Shown: positions 46,257 to 60,900, counted from the stretch's first letter. The stretch: 64,000 nucleotides of DNA from Amblyornis subalaris (GCA_018881555.1 JACAXG010000007.1:11327235-11391234), one strand, 5' to 3'. Notes: generated from the letters alone by a model not told the origin. A program made the numbers and translations.

Positions 46257-49200
46257 TAACTTAATATGTGATTTTAGTTTAGACTACAAAGGGTCAGGAG
46301 AAGTTTGGAGATGCTTCCCTTCCTAGTCAGCCAGAGATTTCCTCTGAACTGCTTTGATGTCAAAAGAAAGGTTTTCATTGCATCTCAGTCAAATCCTAAC
46401 TCTGGGACAAGATGCAAATTAACAAGCATTTCATGAGAAGTTTTCAGTTCCCATAGTTTCAGTTATGGAAAACTGGGCATAAAAGCAAAGAAACAAACAA
46501 TTTTACTCAACGTTAAGCAAATGTTTTTCTATAAATTCAANGATTAAATACAAAAAGTATTTAAATCTATAGGACATCTCTTGTGTATAAATGATGTTGT
46601 GTTGTTTCAATTCAGATCAGAAAGTGAAGTTGGTAAACTGGTATTTATTTGAGGTTAGAAATGTTCTTTCACAGTTATTCTGCTGTCTGTGAAAATCATC
46701 TATTTTGAGTAGGATCCTGACAGTTTCTGAGCTGCTTCTGTCAGGCTTTCAGCACCTGTCAGAAGCAAACTCTTAGGTACTTCTTTTTAATACACAAATT
46801 TATATATACTCTATGTTAAGGCAGTTGGCAGATAGGCAGACTAGTATGTATTTTGAAGAAATAGCAAATTGTTCTTCCACAGTGTAGTTATAGGCTGCTT
46901 TCACGGTCATTAAAGCCTATTTTAACNTTATCCAATAATTTTCTTCCATTTATATTGGAAAATCTTAGACTGAAAATGGTACCAATCATGCTGAAAATGA
47001 ATAAGGACACTTCTGCAAAGTCTGAGAAAATATATTTAGGATCATTCTGGCTTTATGGTAATAAATTTTGCCTGGATTTTAATCANCTGTTCTTCAGTTA
47101 CTTCACAATCTCAGTACTATCACCTTGGGATGATGCAGTTGTATTCAGAATGCAGAGTTTATATTTAAATTCATTAAGGAGTTGAATTGGATGAGTTGGG
47201 GATCTTTTGGGNGAGTTGACAGTGATTTCAGGTGCAAAAATCTCCAGCTGTATGTATGATGTATGCCTACCTTGTTTTTAAGTTTGTCAAGACACAGAGT
47301 ACACTGTTGTCACATGACAATCTAAGTTGATTTGAAACACAACCTAGTCTTCATCTCCAGATTTAATCTAGAGTACATCTTCTGCACATCTCTCATTCTA
47401 TAAGTAATTCAAAGTCCATGTCAAAATGTCCCTCCTGGAAAACATGAGACATTAAGTTGATAAAAAGCTCCACACTTTACAACACAAGGAGATTTCCTNG
47501 GGATAATCAGCGCAGTTACAGGAGTATGGGAGAATGTATGCATATGCATTTTTAAAACGATCTACATTCTAATCCATTTCATTCAGAGTTGTTTTCATTT
47601 AACAGATGGAGAGAGTTTTGCAAACAGTGTGTGCACCTGCAGTATGAAGTAGCTCTTTCTGGCTATACATTTTGGTAAGAGTAGACCTACAAAGCAATCT
47701 GTATGAGATTACTGTGCTCCCTTCAAAAGTAGCTTTCTGAATGTTAAAAATGGAAAGCTAACTTTCTGAATTAAAAAAAAAAAATAACCCCAACCAAAAA
47801 CAACTAATAAAGCAGTATGATGAGCCACTCCCCTGTCAAATTACATTTCCTGTTTTTCACAATGAAGCCTGACACTGGCACACTTGTTCTGGTTTTAGTT
47901 CCATCATTCAAAAATAGCCCATTTCTTTTGACTTTTGACTGTTTTCATTTTGACTGGGAGTTTTGTGTGCCCGGTTTCAAACGAGTGGGTTTTTCTGTCC
48001 CAGATTTAAGAGCCAGCTTGAAAAAATATCATTCTTATTGCAGCAGTTTTACTTTAAAGCTCAACTAGCATTCATTACATATCATAAATCATTATTTTTA
48101 AAAAGCTATATATTAGTTTTCTATACTAGTAAGAAAAGGTAGCAAAATTGCACGTATTGAGAATGTGCTGTTCACAAAGAGAAAATATAAATTTTAGGGC
48201 AAAATTAGTGGATAATCTAAGGCCTGATAAGTGATTTAGGGCTCTTTTTAGACATNTGGTTAGTAAAAGCCCACTCTGAACAGTGATCCTGCTGTCTGCA
48301 AACAGAGTCCTGCACTCAGACCCGATAAAAAGCACAACAAATTCATAATCCCTCTCTTTCAGTAACTCGCCTGGNAGATTCCTGTACATTCCCAAAGATA
48401 ACAGAATTGCTGCATTTACAATGCAGACTGATAGTGATCCTAGAGTTTGGTGAAGTGCTGGAGCAGACACACATATTCTTCCACTGTTTTCTGCCTAGAA
48501 ATACATACTTGTGCTTTATCCTTCTGAGTCCAATGCTTTGTGAAGTGTCTGATTTGCTGTGTGAGAGCACNATCTTCACAGGAAAACCCAAAAGTCAGCT
48601 TTATGGATTATAATGCCGTTACCATTTAATTGGCATTTCTGCATGCCTGGAATCAAGCCAGAGCTCTGCTGATCTGACAGGTTGATGGGATGCCAGCAAT
48701 CCCAGCCATGTGCCCACATTTCTCGTTCCAAATGGACAAAAATTTCAGCTGGAAAAAAAAAAATTAACTGTGTCATTTAGAAATATCTAAATATTCCATA
48801 TCCAAAATTCATGAGTTTGTATTATTTAACAACTCTTCTTCTAAGTCACCACCATTCTTGAAAGCTTTGAGTCAAGTCATGAAAATATACACAGTAAAGT
48901 GAGGAAAAAACCAAACAAATATAACTGGATTAAAAAAAAAGGGAAAAACATTTACCAACTTAGCCAGAGACCAGAGAGATAAATCAAACTCCATTCAGAC
49001 TATGTAAGAGTGCTCCTTTTCATCTTTATCACGTACAGGTCTCAAGCTTAACCTGCTCAGTTTTAGGTCATATTCATATGCTCATAGTGCCTATGAATAC
49101 TCATGGTCAAAGTGAGGGGCTAGAAGTACTTATGCAGTAAATTACTGTCTTATTTGTTCATAAGTTTCCCCCAAAACCCTGGCAAGGGATATGAGGTCTA

Positions 49201-49842
49201 TTGCTGACTGATATGGCAGAGCTTATCCAAATGCTCTCTCTAATAGAGGCAGCACCATCCTTGCTCCAATCAATACCTGCCTCTGAGAGTNTTTGGAAGC
49301 ATAAAGGCACAATAGGTCTTTATAAGTGGTTGACAAGGGAATACTAAACTTTGGACAAATCACAATTTCTCCAGTCTCGCCTCCAAAACCTGGCTGGATG
49401 CACTATAGGTTGAAGAATGGAAAAGACTGGTCTGGTTTGGACCCTGCTCACTGTGGATTTTTTCCCTTATAGTCTGAAGAGGATTTACAAGAAGGAAATT
49501 TAGCAGCTGGCTGGAGCTGCATTATCGCAGCACTGGGAAATTCGGTGGGTANCATCAGATTTTTGTGAACTAACGTCAGGCTTCCTGAACTGCTGCTTTA
49601 TTTGTGCCCTGTGGGAATGCAGCCAATATTGTCATGGTATCGCTGAGGCAAATCACAGAACAAAACCTGCTGATGATTTCCTGTTTCATACTCCCTATCT
49701 GCCACCCTGTTGCCAGTGATTTCATGAAAGAGATATCACAGCACATCCAGATGCACTGGACTTCTGATTTATACCTCATTACAAGGCACCCACCTTGCTA
49801 CNTCTACTTTCTTTGCCCTAGTATGAATGCATTATTTGGATT

Positions 49843-49869
49843 TAAAAAAAAAAAAGGAAAAGAAAAAAT
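49843..49869. repeat. A-rich tract
   Basis: About thirteen As, then GGAAAAGAAAAAATA. Simple sequence. Confidence 0.75.
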
Positions 49870-52800
49870 ATTCTCAACTTTAAAAGGTGCTCAGCATGTG
49901 TGCATTTTCAGGGAGAATTTGTCTCTTAACAATTTCCACTGATCTGCACTAAGCACTCCTAAAAACTTGGGACCTTACTGTGGAGAATACTAATTTTAGA
50001 TATTCTGGTCCTGTATAGTTAAAACCCAGATGTCCCAGACTGTGGAAAAACCACTCCCAAATTGTCCATTTTCCTGTCTAGTACAAGGAGTTTACTTTTG
50101 CAGACTATCACACACGCAATGCACCTGCCCTTGCTTCACATCCTGACTACCCTGGTGAAATTCAAATGCATATTTCCTTTCCTGGATTTCCTCTTGACGC
50201 CNCTCCCCCTGTGACAATTTGCTGTACTGGTTGAAGAAGCAGCCTGTGCGATAGAGAGTGACATAGAATAATGTGTCATGTCAAATATCTTAAACGTTTT
50301 GAGGCATCACAGACCTGGAGGATTTCAGATAAAAAGAAACAATTGTTTGAATCCTAAAATAAGAGTTGTAAAAAACCAAAGGGAATTTGATATTTATATC
50401 CGAGCTTTAATAGTGTCTGTAATTTCTGTTTAAAGTGGAAGCATGTGCACAGTTATGGCTGTAACGTTAAGATTATAATTGCCATCAGCTTTTTAATAGC
50501 ATTGTTTTGAAAGGTCGGAGTTAATGTTGTGTGCCTTGGGGATTTTTTACTGTTTTTCTTTCCCTATGGACATTGNTGATGGCAGCAGGGTTTANCCAAA
50601 AGATATCAGTAACTTCTGGTAATCACCCCTGCCAAGTGACAGTGAAATCAGATTTTCTTTGCTTTAGCTTTATAATTTCCCTGATTTTGTTGTTTGTGAT
50701 GTTGTGTGGCAGCTGAACACATTGAGTTCTGAGGGCTTGTCTACTGTGGGGCTCTGGAAATATACAGTGAACCACCTCGAGGTTTTTAACCCAAATTCAT
50801 GCAGAAGCATGAAGGTCAAAGCTCATGTGGTATGCTATTAAGTTACACGGATAGGCCAGAAACCTCCCACAATATCTTCCTCTTTCTTAGGAAATTTATT
50901 CCCAGAATCCACTAACAACAGTACCAGTGTTAATTAGACTAACTAGGAGACAGAACCACATTCCTAACCTTCAATTTTTCTTTGTCTGGTTTTTATATTA
51001 GGGAATCTGTTACTCTGATGAAGACTCATTTTTATTGTGTGCTGAAACCTNAATCTCGCCACAAAAGACCACTGCCTAATCATAAGAAAGAGAACCACTA
51101 GGGAGAAGGTAGTGAGGAGAAACTCCAACACAGCTGTAAAAATCCAGTAGCTGTTTAAGTATGAAAATTAATTGATGTTTGGGGGAAAAGATGATTTGTT
51201 AAATTTAGCATTATTAAGACAGTGCCACTAGATTTATTTAACAGCCTAGCTTAGGCAAGAAAGAACAATTCTGATTATCAGATGTGAGCCCCAAGATTTC
51301 CTGCACAACCAGAAAGAATACCAGCTTTGAGAGATAAGTTTTGTACATGAAACCAAAGAAAGCAACACTTCAAGCCTTTATAAAAGTTCTGGGGCTTTAC
51401 ATTCACACAAGCCATGTTAAAGAGGGAGAGTTTGCAGCACTCATAATTTTACATCAGTTTCCCAAGGACTTCTGAGAAGTCATATAGAAAATATGACTAC
51501 ATGTCCTTGACTGAAGCTTAGAAGGAAAAAAGTAAAGTGGTATCAGACTGCAGAATAGAGATATGTCAGTCTCAGTTGGAGAGAAAGCTCAGTGCTCAGT
51601 GGACTAGATCAGTAGACTGATCACACATCAGTCCTAGCGGAATGAGTAAATTAATCTCTGAAGAGAAGCACCTACGAAACTTCCTCGACAACAAAGGGAG
51701 CCTAGAGGACATCTTAGGTTGTACGTCTAATATGAAGATGAGTNAAATTATCTGGGATCGATCCCGTTAATAGTTATGAAGATTCAAATCTCATAGGGAG
51801 CCAAAGTATCAAACAGCATTGGCAGAGGTTGCTGACCAGAGCAGTATGAGACTGAGCCCCATGAGTTTCCTCAGATGTACCAAAGAGTTGTTATTGCATA
51901 ACTATATTTCTTTATTTTCTATTTTTGCAGTGTACTTTCACTGCAAGGGGTAAGTGTAAAATAATTCTCCCATAAAGGGCTTGAAAGATTTCGATTTGAG
52001 CCAATAGCTGTTAGAGCTCCAACTTGTTTTATAGCCTCTAGAATAAGTGAAGCAACACATGCTTATTTATCATGTGCTTAGTTATCATGTACAATGAACA
52101 AGCCCAGCAAATTCGGTGTTAAACGTGAGAAAGCTCAAACACACCAAGACTTGGCAGTGCATATTCTTGGCACAAATGAAATTTTAACTTGGCCCTTTGG
52201 AATATTGTGCAACAGCAATGTCATTTCAACAAGAGCACTTGAACACCTTTGACCCTGAGGAAACCAAATCACTTCAGTGAAGACACCATGGTTTATTTCT
52301 CTGCCTTCCACTGGCATCAGTAAAGAGAAATTATCTTGCATGGCTGCTCTAATTATGCATGCCCACACCATGAAACTTCCCTGTGTTTTAAGTATGCCAG
52401 TTTAATTCATTGGAACATGTAAACTAATCATTTACTCGTCATGCCTTGAAAAATTCACCCTGTGCCTGGAGAATAAATCTTGTCAGCTTGCAGAGGTTAC
52501 ACTGTGGTTTTATAACCCCAGTGCTTTGTTAAGANCAAAACTCAACTGAACAATGGCATAAGCAAGAGCCTCCAAAGTCTAGAGCGANGTTTCTGCGATC
52601 AGAGTCCACTGCAATGCCCCCTCCCCAAGGCTAATATGAAAGACTTTATTTTCTAGAAGACTTTTACTGCTGTTGCCCATGTCTTGCCTTCATTTAACAN
52701 CTGTGGTTTCCGCTAAGTTTATTTACTTGCCCCTGAAGCTTTGAATGAAGGACCGTTTACATTTAATTACTTTATAATGCAGCTTGAATAGTAAATGTGT

Positions 52801-53824
52801 GTCTGCTAATTGATAGCTCCTTCTCAATGAGGCTTTGTATCTCACCCTTGTCTGTCCCCTCGGGTGCTCTGGGTAACTTCATTGTTAGGACTGCTGATTC
52901 GAACGGAAAGGGTACAGGAAANTGAGGTTCGATACTGTACAGCGTAGCCTAGCAAATGTGATCCACNTCTGACTTCCAGGGAGGTGTGTTCAAAGGGAAA
53001 TAAACAGCTGTGCTGAGGACAGGAGCACATGGATTGCATGCCTGAGGCTAGGTTGCTGTTGCCTACCCACCCTTGACAACCCTGTTTAAAATAGGCATGG
53101 GTGAATTAATCAGAAGGTCAAGTGAAGACTGAAGCAGATAGTCACCAGCTCAGCACNCCAGAAGTGTTCTCAAGGGACAACTGTCCAGCAGGAGAAACAT
53201 CAGTGTAAATTTTGCCACTANGCCAAGTAACAATGACCCCAGATGTTGTAGACAAAACCGTGAAATATTTTTTTCTTTCGAAAAATTCTCAGCCACGGAT
53301 TTCTCTGTTCAATAAACACAAGCATCATGCACCTACTGAGGAAAATAGTGACTGCTGCTTTCTACTCCCACCTGGGATAGGGCCCTCTCATATATGTGTT
53401 CTACTTTCTACAGGAGTGCCCTGTCTAAACCTCAGACTGTTCAGGAGCANACAATCATCTCACCAATAGTTCTGGAGGAGGAAACATCAGTACTGCTCAG
53501 AAATAATTCATAATTTAGGGCCCATGCATATGGCCAAGTTTTTGCCCAAAATGAAATGAACTTGCCAAACTAGAAATAACCATTGTGAATTGTTCAAATG
53601 GGAACTCAGTGTCTGAAGATAAAGTCTTTGCTGCAACTGGTTTGGAGAATTGTTCAGGTAGAAGCAGTGGCTNCTGAGTGATGTTGCAGGATATGACTCA
53701 GCACCCAAAGATTTGGATGAAATCTTTCATATGAAGTGCTAAAGAGATGGGCTGTGCAGTAGCAGAGAAGGGCTGCTTAGTATGCCTTCAGCTGCTAAAG
53801 CACTCAACAGGTTCTCCCTTTGGG

Positions 53825-53848
53825 AAAAAAAGAAAATAAAAAAAAAAA
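53825..53848. repeat. A-rich tract
   Basis: AAAAAAAGAAAATAAAAAAA-type simple sequence; no element recognised upstream. Confidence 0.75.
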
Positions 53849-56363
53849 GCATGTAGAAGTTTCTGGACATGTCACATTTACAGANAAGCAAGTGTACATT
53901 GCTTATTCTCATACTCTGAAGTTTTGCACATATTCCTATGCTTAATAGGAATACTCTAGGAATATCAGAAGTGCAAATATAAACCTTACAACAATTTCCA
54001 GATGACTGAAGCTATAGTTTCACTTTGAAGGCCTATTATGAATTCCTTGTGTTATTCCAATAGATGTAAAATCAACATNGTGCTAGGCACTGCATTAGAC
54101 AGTATTCAAAGGCAATTGTCCGAAGTTATTNGGGGGTTTGGCATAAATTGCACTCTTAAAGAAAAGGGAAAAGCTTGCTGTTTGTGTCATAATATAAGAA
54201 GTAGCCTGGAAATTGCACCCTTTTACTGTGATCATAAGTTCCAAATATATGGCAGTGTATCCACGCAGTTTTGGAATCTACCTCCTTTACTCTGGAAGTA
54301 CATAGAGATTTATGTAGCATCCCTGATTGTACTAAGATGAAATATTTCTGGTTTGTTGGAGCAACGGATAAACAATACCGAGCTTCCATTTGTACATCAG
54401 GATTTTTGGTCTTCTATGCTCATGTACAGAAAATGATTACTGTATAAGGATTTAACCAGACAACATTTTCAAGCAAAAGCAGGCATACATTCTTGCCAGA
54501 GATCAAGACTGGTCAAAAACACATTCACAGTTTATTTTGCTATCCTTTCTAAACTTTCTGCAAGTCAGATGAATTGTCAGGCAGGTTTTTGTTGTTCTTT
54601 TCTAAAAGAGCTGTTCTTCAAAAGCTCTCTTTTTGCTTTGTAGTTTCAGTGGAGATAAAACAACTGTNCACATCTGTGCTTTTCTAGTTATTGTATTTAT
54701 TTGTTTTGTTCTTCCATTTCTTCCTTATTCTTTGCATATCTGCTTGAATTGTGATAGAAATTGCTGTGTTCAAACAAACTCTTCCTGTCTCCTTGTCTTT
54801 CTCTGTTTATCCTTTTCATATGACCTTGGCATATTTTCTTCTCTGTTGTCATTCCTAAATATTGTTTTCTCTTTCAGGTTCAACTTTTTTGACTTCTTTG
54901 CTCCCATCATCACTTTTATGATTCCTATTTTAAAGCCCATCATAAAAATCCTTGTTTTCTGTTTTATGTCTCTGTCTTCCCTTTCCTTCTTGTAAAAACA
55001 CTGCCTATTTTCTCGGGAAGCTATTTGGTGTCATTTATTTTCACTTTGTTTCCCTTACACTATAGCTTTAGATAACAGAGGAGATGTAACAAAATACACA
55101 TGGTTTTGAAACAACTACATAAAATTAAAGTAAAATTACAACACAAAAGTGAGGAAAAATAGATTCTAGTGAACTGCGTGACAAAGGGCAAATGCTGTTC
55201 ACTTATTTTGGCACTGGACCTTACTGGGGTCTAACTTTGCAGGTCTAGCCAGGAGGCTTTGCAGCATTCAGCCCCTAGAGCTTAGGATTTTAGACGTCCT
55301 GCTGANAGCCTTTCCTCCATCAACTCTGATTTTCAGCCTCTGGATTCTGAGCTGCAGATATCGCTCAGCTTTTCATTTTGAACTGANTATGATCATAAAA
55401 GGATTTCTGACATCAATAAAGAACAGTCACAAGAAATAACAGGCATAGTCCATTTGGTCAGAAAACACCAGACATTTTTGAATTCTTTCCTTCCAGTGGC
55501 AAATACCTTATCATAATGTATCATCATCCCCAGAATATATCTTTATCACAAAGTTAAGTTCTAAGATGACACCATTTCTTTCATGATCAATGATTGTGTC
55601 TGGATAAATGGGACAGAATGTTTCAGGTGAATATTCAGCATCTGCAAGCATGTCTTCTGATTATTTTCTATCANTAATTTTTTGAATACCAGTCATCAGA
55701 AATGGTGAAAATGGATAGTCAGACTGGAGGAAAAAACCATGTTCTATGAGGTGGGATTTGTTTTGGGGGGTTTTTTAATTGTTATTTTCAACTACTAAAT
55801 GGACTTAAATAGGATCTAGAGCTCAAACTGTCACTTGCCCTCCATTAAGATTGTATTCTCCAAGTGGGCCCATTGGAGTGGATAAAAAAGTGCAATTAAT
55901 AGAACGACACAACCCAAAGTAAGTCTAAAGCTCAGAATCATGCAAAACACTCAAATCAAAGTGTCACTGCTTGAAGAATAAACATAAAGTAAGATTTTTA
56001 AAAGAGCATTAATTCATTAATATTTTCTGGAATCTAACTGAACACTTTCTAGTAATCGACAGGTTAAACCTTACAATTTACAAACTGCTCCACTTCCTGA
56101 ATGAATCATTACATGAAATCATGCAAGCTAGTGTACTTCATAAGCTCTTAAACTTTAACTTTCACAGTATTATCCAATGATTGTTTAATGTAAAAGAGAG
56201 AATATCCTTACTTAGAAAGCCTGTGCCCATTTTCCAACTGCTGTACATCACTCAGCATTAGCTATCCAGGATGACTGCCCAAACCATTAGGACAGAAAGT
56301 CACATCTGTTTCCAGTTTCTTTTTTCTGGTCAAAAGTGTCTGATAGGCTTTGCTACATAAAGT

Positions 56364-56379
56364 AAAAAAAAAAAAAAAA
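56364..56379. repeat. Poly(A) tract
   Basis: Sixteen uninterrupted As following AAGT; simple sequence. Confidence 0.8.
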
Positions 56380-57664
56380 GTAATGGAAAATATCCTTTAA
56401 TGCAGACCCACACCTTTCTGAAAAGAACACAGCCTGGTGGCTATGCAGCTCTGTTGGGCAATAAAAGTTTAATATTCACCTTCTGCACTCTGTGGGATAG
56501 TACACACTTCACAGGCATCTGATTCTCTCATGTGGTAGGGGGCTGCCTGGTATGCTTCCCCATATGAGTCTTTGGGAAACTCACACAGATGAGCATCTGA
56601 TTTCCTGATCAGGTTTGGTTGTGAGAAGAAAGGTGCCCAAACCAACGAACNAATCCATCTTCACTTTCAACNTATTATTATCCTCTTTCGATTTAGTCCT
56701 AAATCAGCTCTCTGGAGTCCTGGGTTTCTTCTCTTTTTTCCATGGTGAACGGTATTTTCTGGCATAGGAATTTCAATTGCTGTATTCTCTGTTTCCTTGA
56801 AGGCCTTCCTTGAGGACTGAAAGTTCTCTCTGTATACAGTGAAAGACACTTTTACCTCAGTTGAGCTGTACTGCTTTGTGTCAGCTGAGGATCTGACCTA
56901 CCTTTAAGAAGTATAAGTTGACAGCAGGCACTCTTTTAACAAAAAAAATAATAAAAATGTTTGTTACCTATCTGTACACTGATAAGTTCTTTCATTTCTG
57001 CAACTGACACCTAAAGGTTTGAATTCAACACCCAGAGATAACGTAGGCAGTGATACTAAAAGACTTTATGTACTCCAAGCAGTCCCTTGGCATAAATCTT
57101 TGAAGGCTCGGAGCCCTAACAAATACAACTGATGTACATGTATTGGTTCATAAATTCTGTTTATTACAGCTCTGGCTGCCCTCTATTTGTTTTCCATGCT
57201 CTCCTCTGCATGCAGAAAAAGATGTTCCCCTACAGCTTGTGCCTACTCTGGTCCATTTTTTGCTATAACAAACTAAAATACTGGAATAGGTTTGGTAGCA
57301 GCAATTTTTTGAGTTTTGTCTTTGCAGTGACAACAAACACATACTAATGAATAGTCAAGCAAGCAGTCATAAATAATTAACAGATTTTCTTATTATTTTT
57401 AGAACATGCTAATTCTGGATGGATCCTGGCATATAGAACAAGGGAATGCTTTGTAAAATCCCCTGTTGTATTACAGAAATGTTACAGAAATGTTACCATT
57501 TTTTTTCTTCTCACTCGACTTTCAGATTCTTATTCCCTTTTGAAGAGCAAGACAACAAAGTCAACCTACCACAGTAGAATTTTAACCACTGACTAATTAG
57601 CCATTCAGCTTCAATTTAAAACTAAATTGCTTCCCAACATATTTTTGTAAACTTCCTGGATGAA

Positions 57665-57686
57665 TTTTTTCTTTTTTTTTTTTTTT
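57665..57686. repeat. Poly(T) tract
   Basis: A T-run of about 22 broken by a single C, followed by AAAAAGGAGG. It could be a polyA tail on the minus strand, but no element is recognised to the right. Confidence 0.75.
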
Positions 57687-57950
57687 AAAAAGGAGGTTTA
57701 TTTAATTAAACAGCACAGGTTTTGCATTCCATCCATTGCAAAATTCTTGTAATTTTTTTTTTATATGCTCTTACTTACAGTGGTAAATTGTGAGCAATCC
57801 TGCTTCAATAAATGAAAAAGTACAGCTGGGTGCCAAAAGAAAACACTTGCAATGAGTCTCTCCTATTGTAGCCGCATGATTTTAACTGATATTGACAAGC
57901 AGTACATTATATCTTGGTTGAGAAAATTTAGTTGATATTGAATCATACAG

Positions 57951-57977
57951 AAAAAAAAAATGAAAAAAAAAAAAAAA
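57951..57977. repeat. Poly(A) tract interrupted by TG
   Basis: Ten As, TG, then fifteen As. Simple sequence. Confidence 0.8.
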
Positions 57978-60900
57978 TTTTAGTGGTCCCGGAGCTCTGA
58001 GGTGACAATTTTTCTACCTTCACATGTTCTAACGATAACTCAAAGGGATGCATTTGAGGGTAGTGTGAGCATGGCACACGATATTTAATAAAGCTGGACT
58101 CTAATTCTGACCGGCTGTTGTGATTTTCTTTTCAAACTGCTGCGTGTCTTTCATTCACGAGTGCTTTATACACTTTGGAAAATAAGAGGTGGTTGAATCT
58201 ATGACATCATTGCTGCTAACACCGGGAAACAAAAGAGGCACATTTACATGAGAAAGGTGGCTTTTCTGTAGCAGGGAAGAGAGGGAGGGTCATAGGTTCA
58301 CTCCTCTGTTTGCAGGCCATGGATAGCGCTATAGGCTTACCATGCCTTACACTGCGGGGCTCACAGTCAGCAAAAACAGCACTGAGCCCATTGCTGACTA
58401 CAAAAAGACCATTATCCCCTAATAACAGTTGTGCTGTCTGTGACTTTTGCATGGCACTAGGAGTTCGTTTCATGTTCAATGGCTCTCTGAGAGAAGAACA
58501 AACCAGTCTGCCTCTTCTTTGTATGGGTTTGTTCTGTGAGGGCAAGGGACCAAGAACAGGGGAAGTTGGTTTCGTGACTGCTGTTGTCAGCAAGTCTGCC
58601 CCACACAGTTACTGACTTAATTTGACCTCTTTATGGTAGCAAATGCCATGCNCATGCTGTGCAGAAATGAAAAGACGAGGCTTTGGATCACAGGAGTTCT
58701 TCAAAATGCCCCAAGGACCCCAAATTAATTCCAATATATTGTTTCCTGCAGCTCAAGNGGTCCACAGTATACATGAACCTACATTACCAGAGAACATTTT
58801 GACAATTAAAACATATCAGAAATNTAATTTCTTTTGAGCATACTACTTCTAATACAGAAGTTTTGGCCCATACCACAGCCTTGGGGGGAAAAAATGGGAA
58901 GAAATCCTAGGATTTTGCTTTTGATTTGAGAAAAGAAGTAATGATCTGAAATTACAAAGTTGTGGATGTCGGGAAACGTTTTAGGGTCACACAACATGCT
59001 TTGCTTAGTTTCAGGGAGAAAATGCGAGGCATGCTGTTCCTAGTCATGAGTTGTGTGTGACTAGCAGGAAGAGGAGTGTTTTTAGAGATGCTCTGCAGAC
59101 TCAGGAAGCATGTTCTGATTGTGGAAATAAACAAAATAANCCACCCCACTCCCTTTCAGCAACGTCAGTGTGATTCAGTGTTGCACAAGGTGAATTAAAA
59201 GGACTCAATGAGACTGCAGAGATACATCTAGGCTCTTTCCATAAAGTGAGGTAGTTAATAGGAAGGACTATAGATCCTCATGAAATCATGGATAACTCCA
59301 GTGCTATATCTTTAAAGAGATGTTGAATGGACAGGACTCTTTTAAAGTTCAAATCAGGTAGCTCTAGACCATCAAAAACTAATCTCTTCTTCCTGCTTAC
59401 TCTTACATGCTGGAAATGTCTGTCTCTTATTTGCCAACAAAATGTCAAAGGCTTTACCTAATGTTTTTACTATCTAGCTGACCACAGAGCAGCCCAGAAA
59501 TTGCTGCGTCAGTAAAGTACTCTGAAAGGGACACTGTAATCTTAAACCAACAAAGGCTGTGTCTAAATTAAGAGGCATAGAAATATTCTACNGTAGTGGC
59601 TCAATGAAATAACACCAGCAATTCCTCCCTATGCACAAAAATCCCAAATGGGCCACGAAATCCACTTGTTTTACCACTGCACCTGAGGTGACCCTGCCAC
59701 AATCAGCCAGCACATGTTATCATTGCTGGAATCATAAGCAGAAGACAGACTGCTTCACAGAGCAGGATATTTATATACCCAATGTGTTCGACAGGCTGCT
59801 CAAAAGAGCAGATGAGCACAGCATTCAAAAAACACTGGGTGTGTTTGTGTGATATTCTTGTGTGTGTAGCCAACTCAAAACACTGTTCTCTTGAACTCAG
59901 GCAGTTTCCAATATCAATTTATCTACTTATTTATTTATTTTAGTGACTATTTGACATCCCTTCTTAAGCTTGGAAAATTAAGCCTCCTGCTTCATCATTC
60001 AATTCTCTCCCTGCCATATGGTTGCTCTGATTCATCCCAGCCATCAGCTGGTACAGTGCACAGTTCAGGGATGTTTTAAGTTTTACCATATTTAAGGGCA
60101 GGAGGATTTATATGCTGCTCATCTTTTTGATATTCTGGACTTGGATGTGCCAACTAACAGCACTCATCACTGTCTGAATTAATGATATTCTTTTTTTTTT
60201 CTCGGAAGACCAGTCAATGCAAGAGATGGGAAGGGGAAAAAGTATTTCAATTCCAATTCTCCTATGCCCAAGGCTGTGAAACCTGTAAATGTAATGCAGT
60301 GTACTTTCTCTGTTGCAAATTTAGCCCAATTCCCTCACAGCAAGTGCAGATACTTTAAGAAAAAATAGACCACGTTGTGTACAAGTGATTTAAGCTGCAA
60401 CTGCTGGGCTTTGGTGTTATATTTATTCCCTGAAAAGTTTATCCAAATGTGTTTGAAATGTAGAAAATTGATGACATTAGACAGCATAATACACTGGCCT
60501 GCTCTTTAGGTACCAACAAATCCTTCAAACAAATACCTCTACAGAGGGAAATGCAGGCAGGAAAAGCATTTTTATAAAGGCACAAGACANGGCATTCCCA
60601 CTTCGAAGCCCTGGTATTCACACTTTCCCTATTCCTCAGAGACAAGAAGACAGTTCTCTGTCAAACCTCAAATCTCGAAGCCTGGAACCAATACCACCAC
60701 CAAGGTCATTACCAATATCCCCATGTAAACCGTAACTAATAGATAGACCNACCTTTGTATCTACAGCTGCTTCAGACAAATGTTGTGCACATCTGCCAGC
60801 CACAAAATACACAAAGAATCAAAATATCGTTTANCCGGCCCATTACGACAACATCAAGTCAACCATATTGGACTTTTTTCCGGTCACTAAACAAACCACA

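Larger units (their letters stand above)
46257..57664. other. Unique non-coding sequence
   Basis: AT-rich with scattered Ns and no recognised gene or mobile element. PolyA tracts occur at 49843-49869, 53825-53848 and 56364-56379. Segments at about 50380-50530 and 52740-52820 carry several homeodomain-type TAAT motifs. An 8-bp hairpin at 51925-51946 overlaps a strong acceptor and a donor only 19 nt apart. The open frame at 54633-54995 is rich in F, L, S and C, as expected from T-rich sequence, and is not credible. Confidence 0.45.

Noticed and set aside
54633..54995. 120-codon frame rich in hydrophobic residues that could pass for a membrane protein.
   Set aside because: Hydrophobicity follows from T-rich sequence (TTT, CTT and TCT codons); it also crosses an N and lacks any gene signal.
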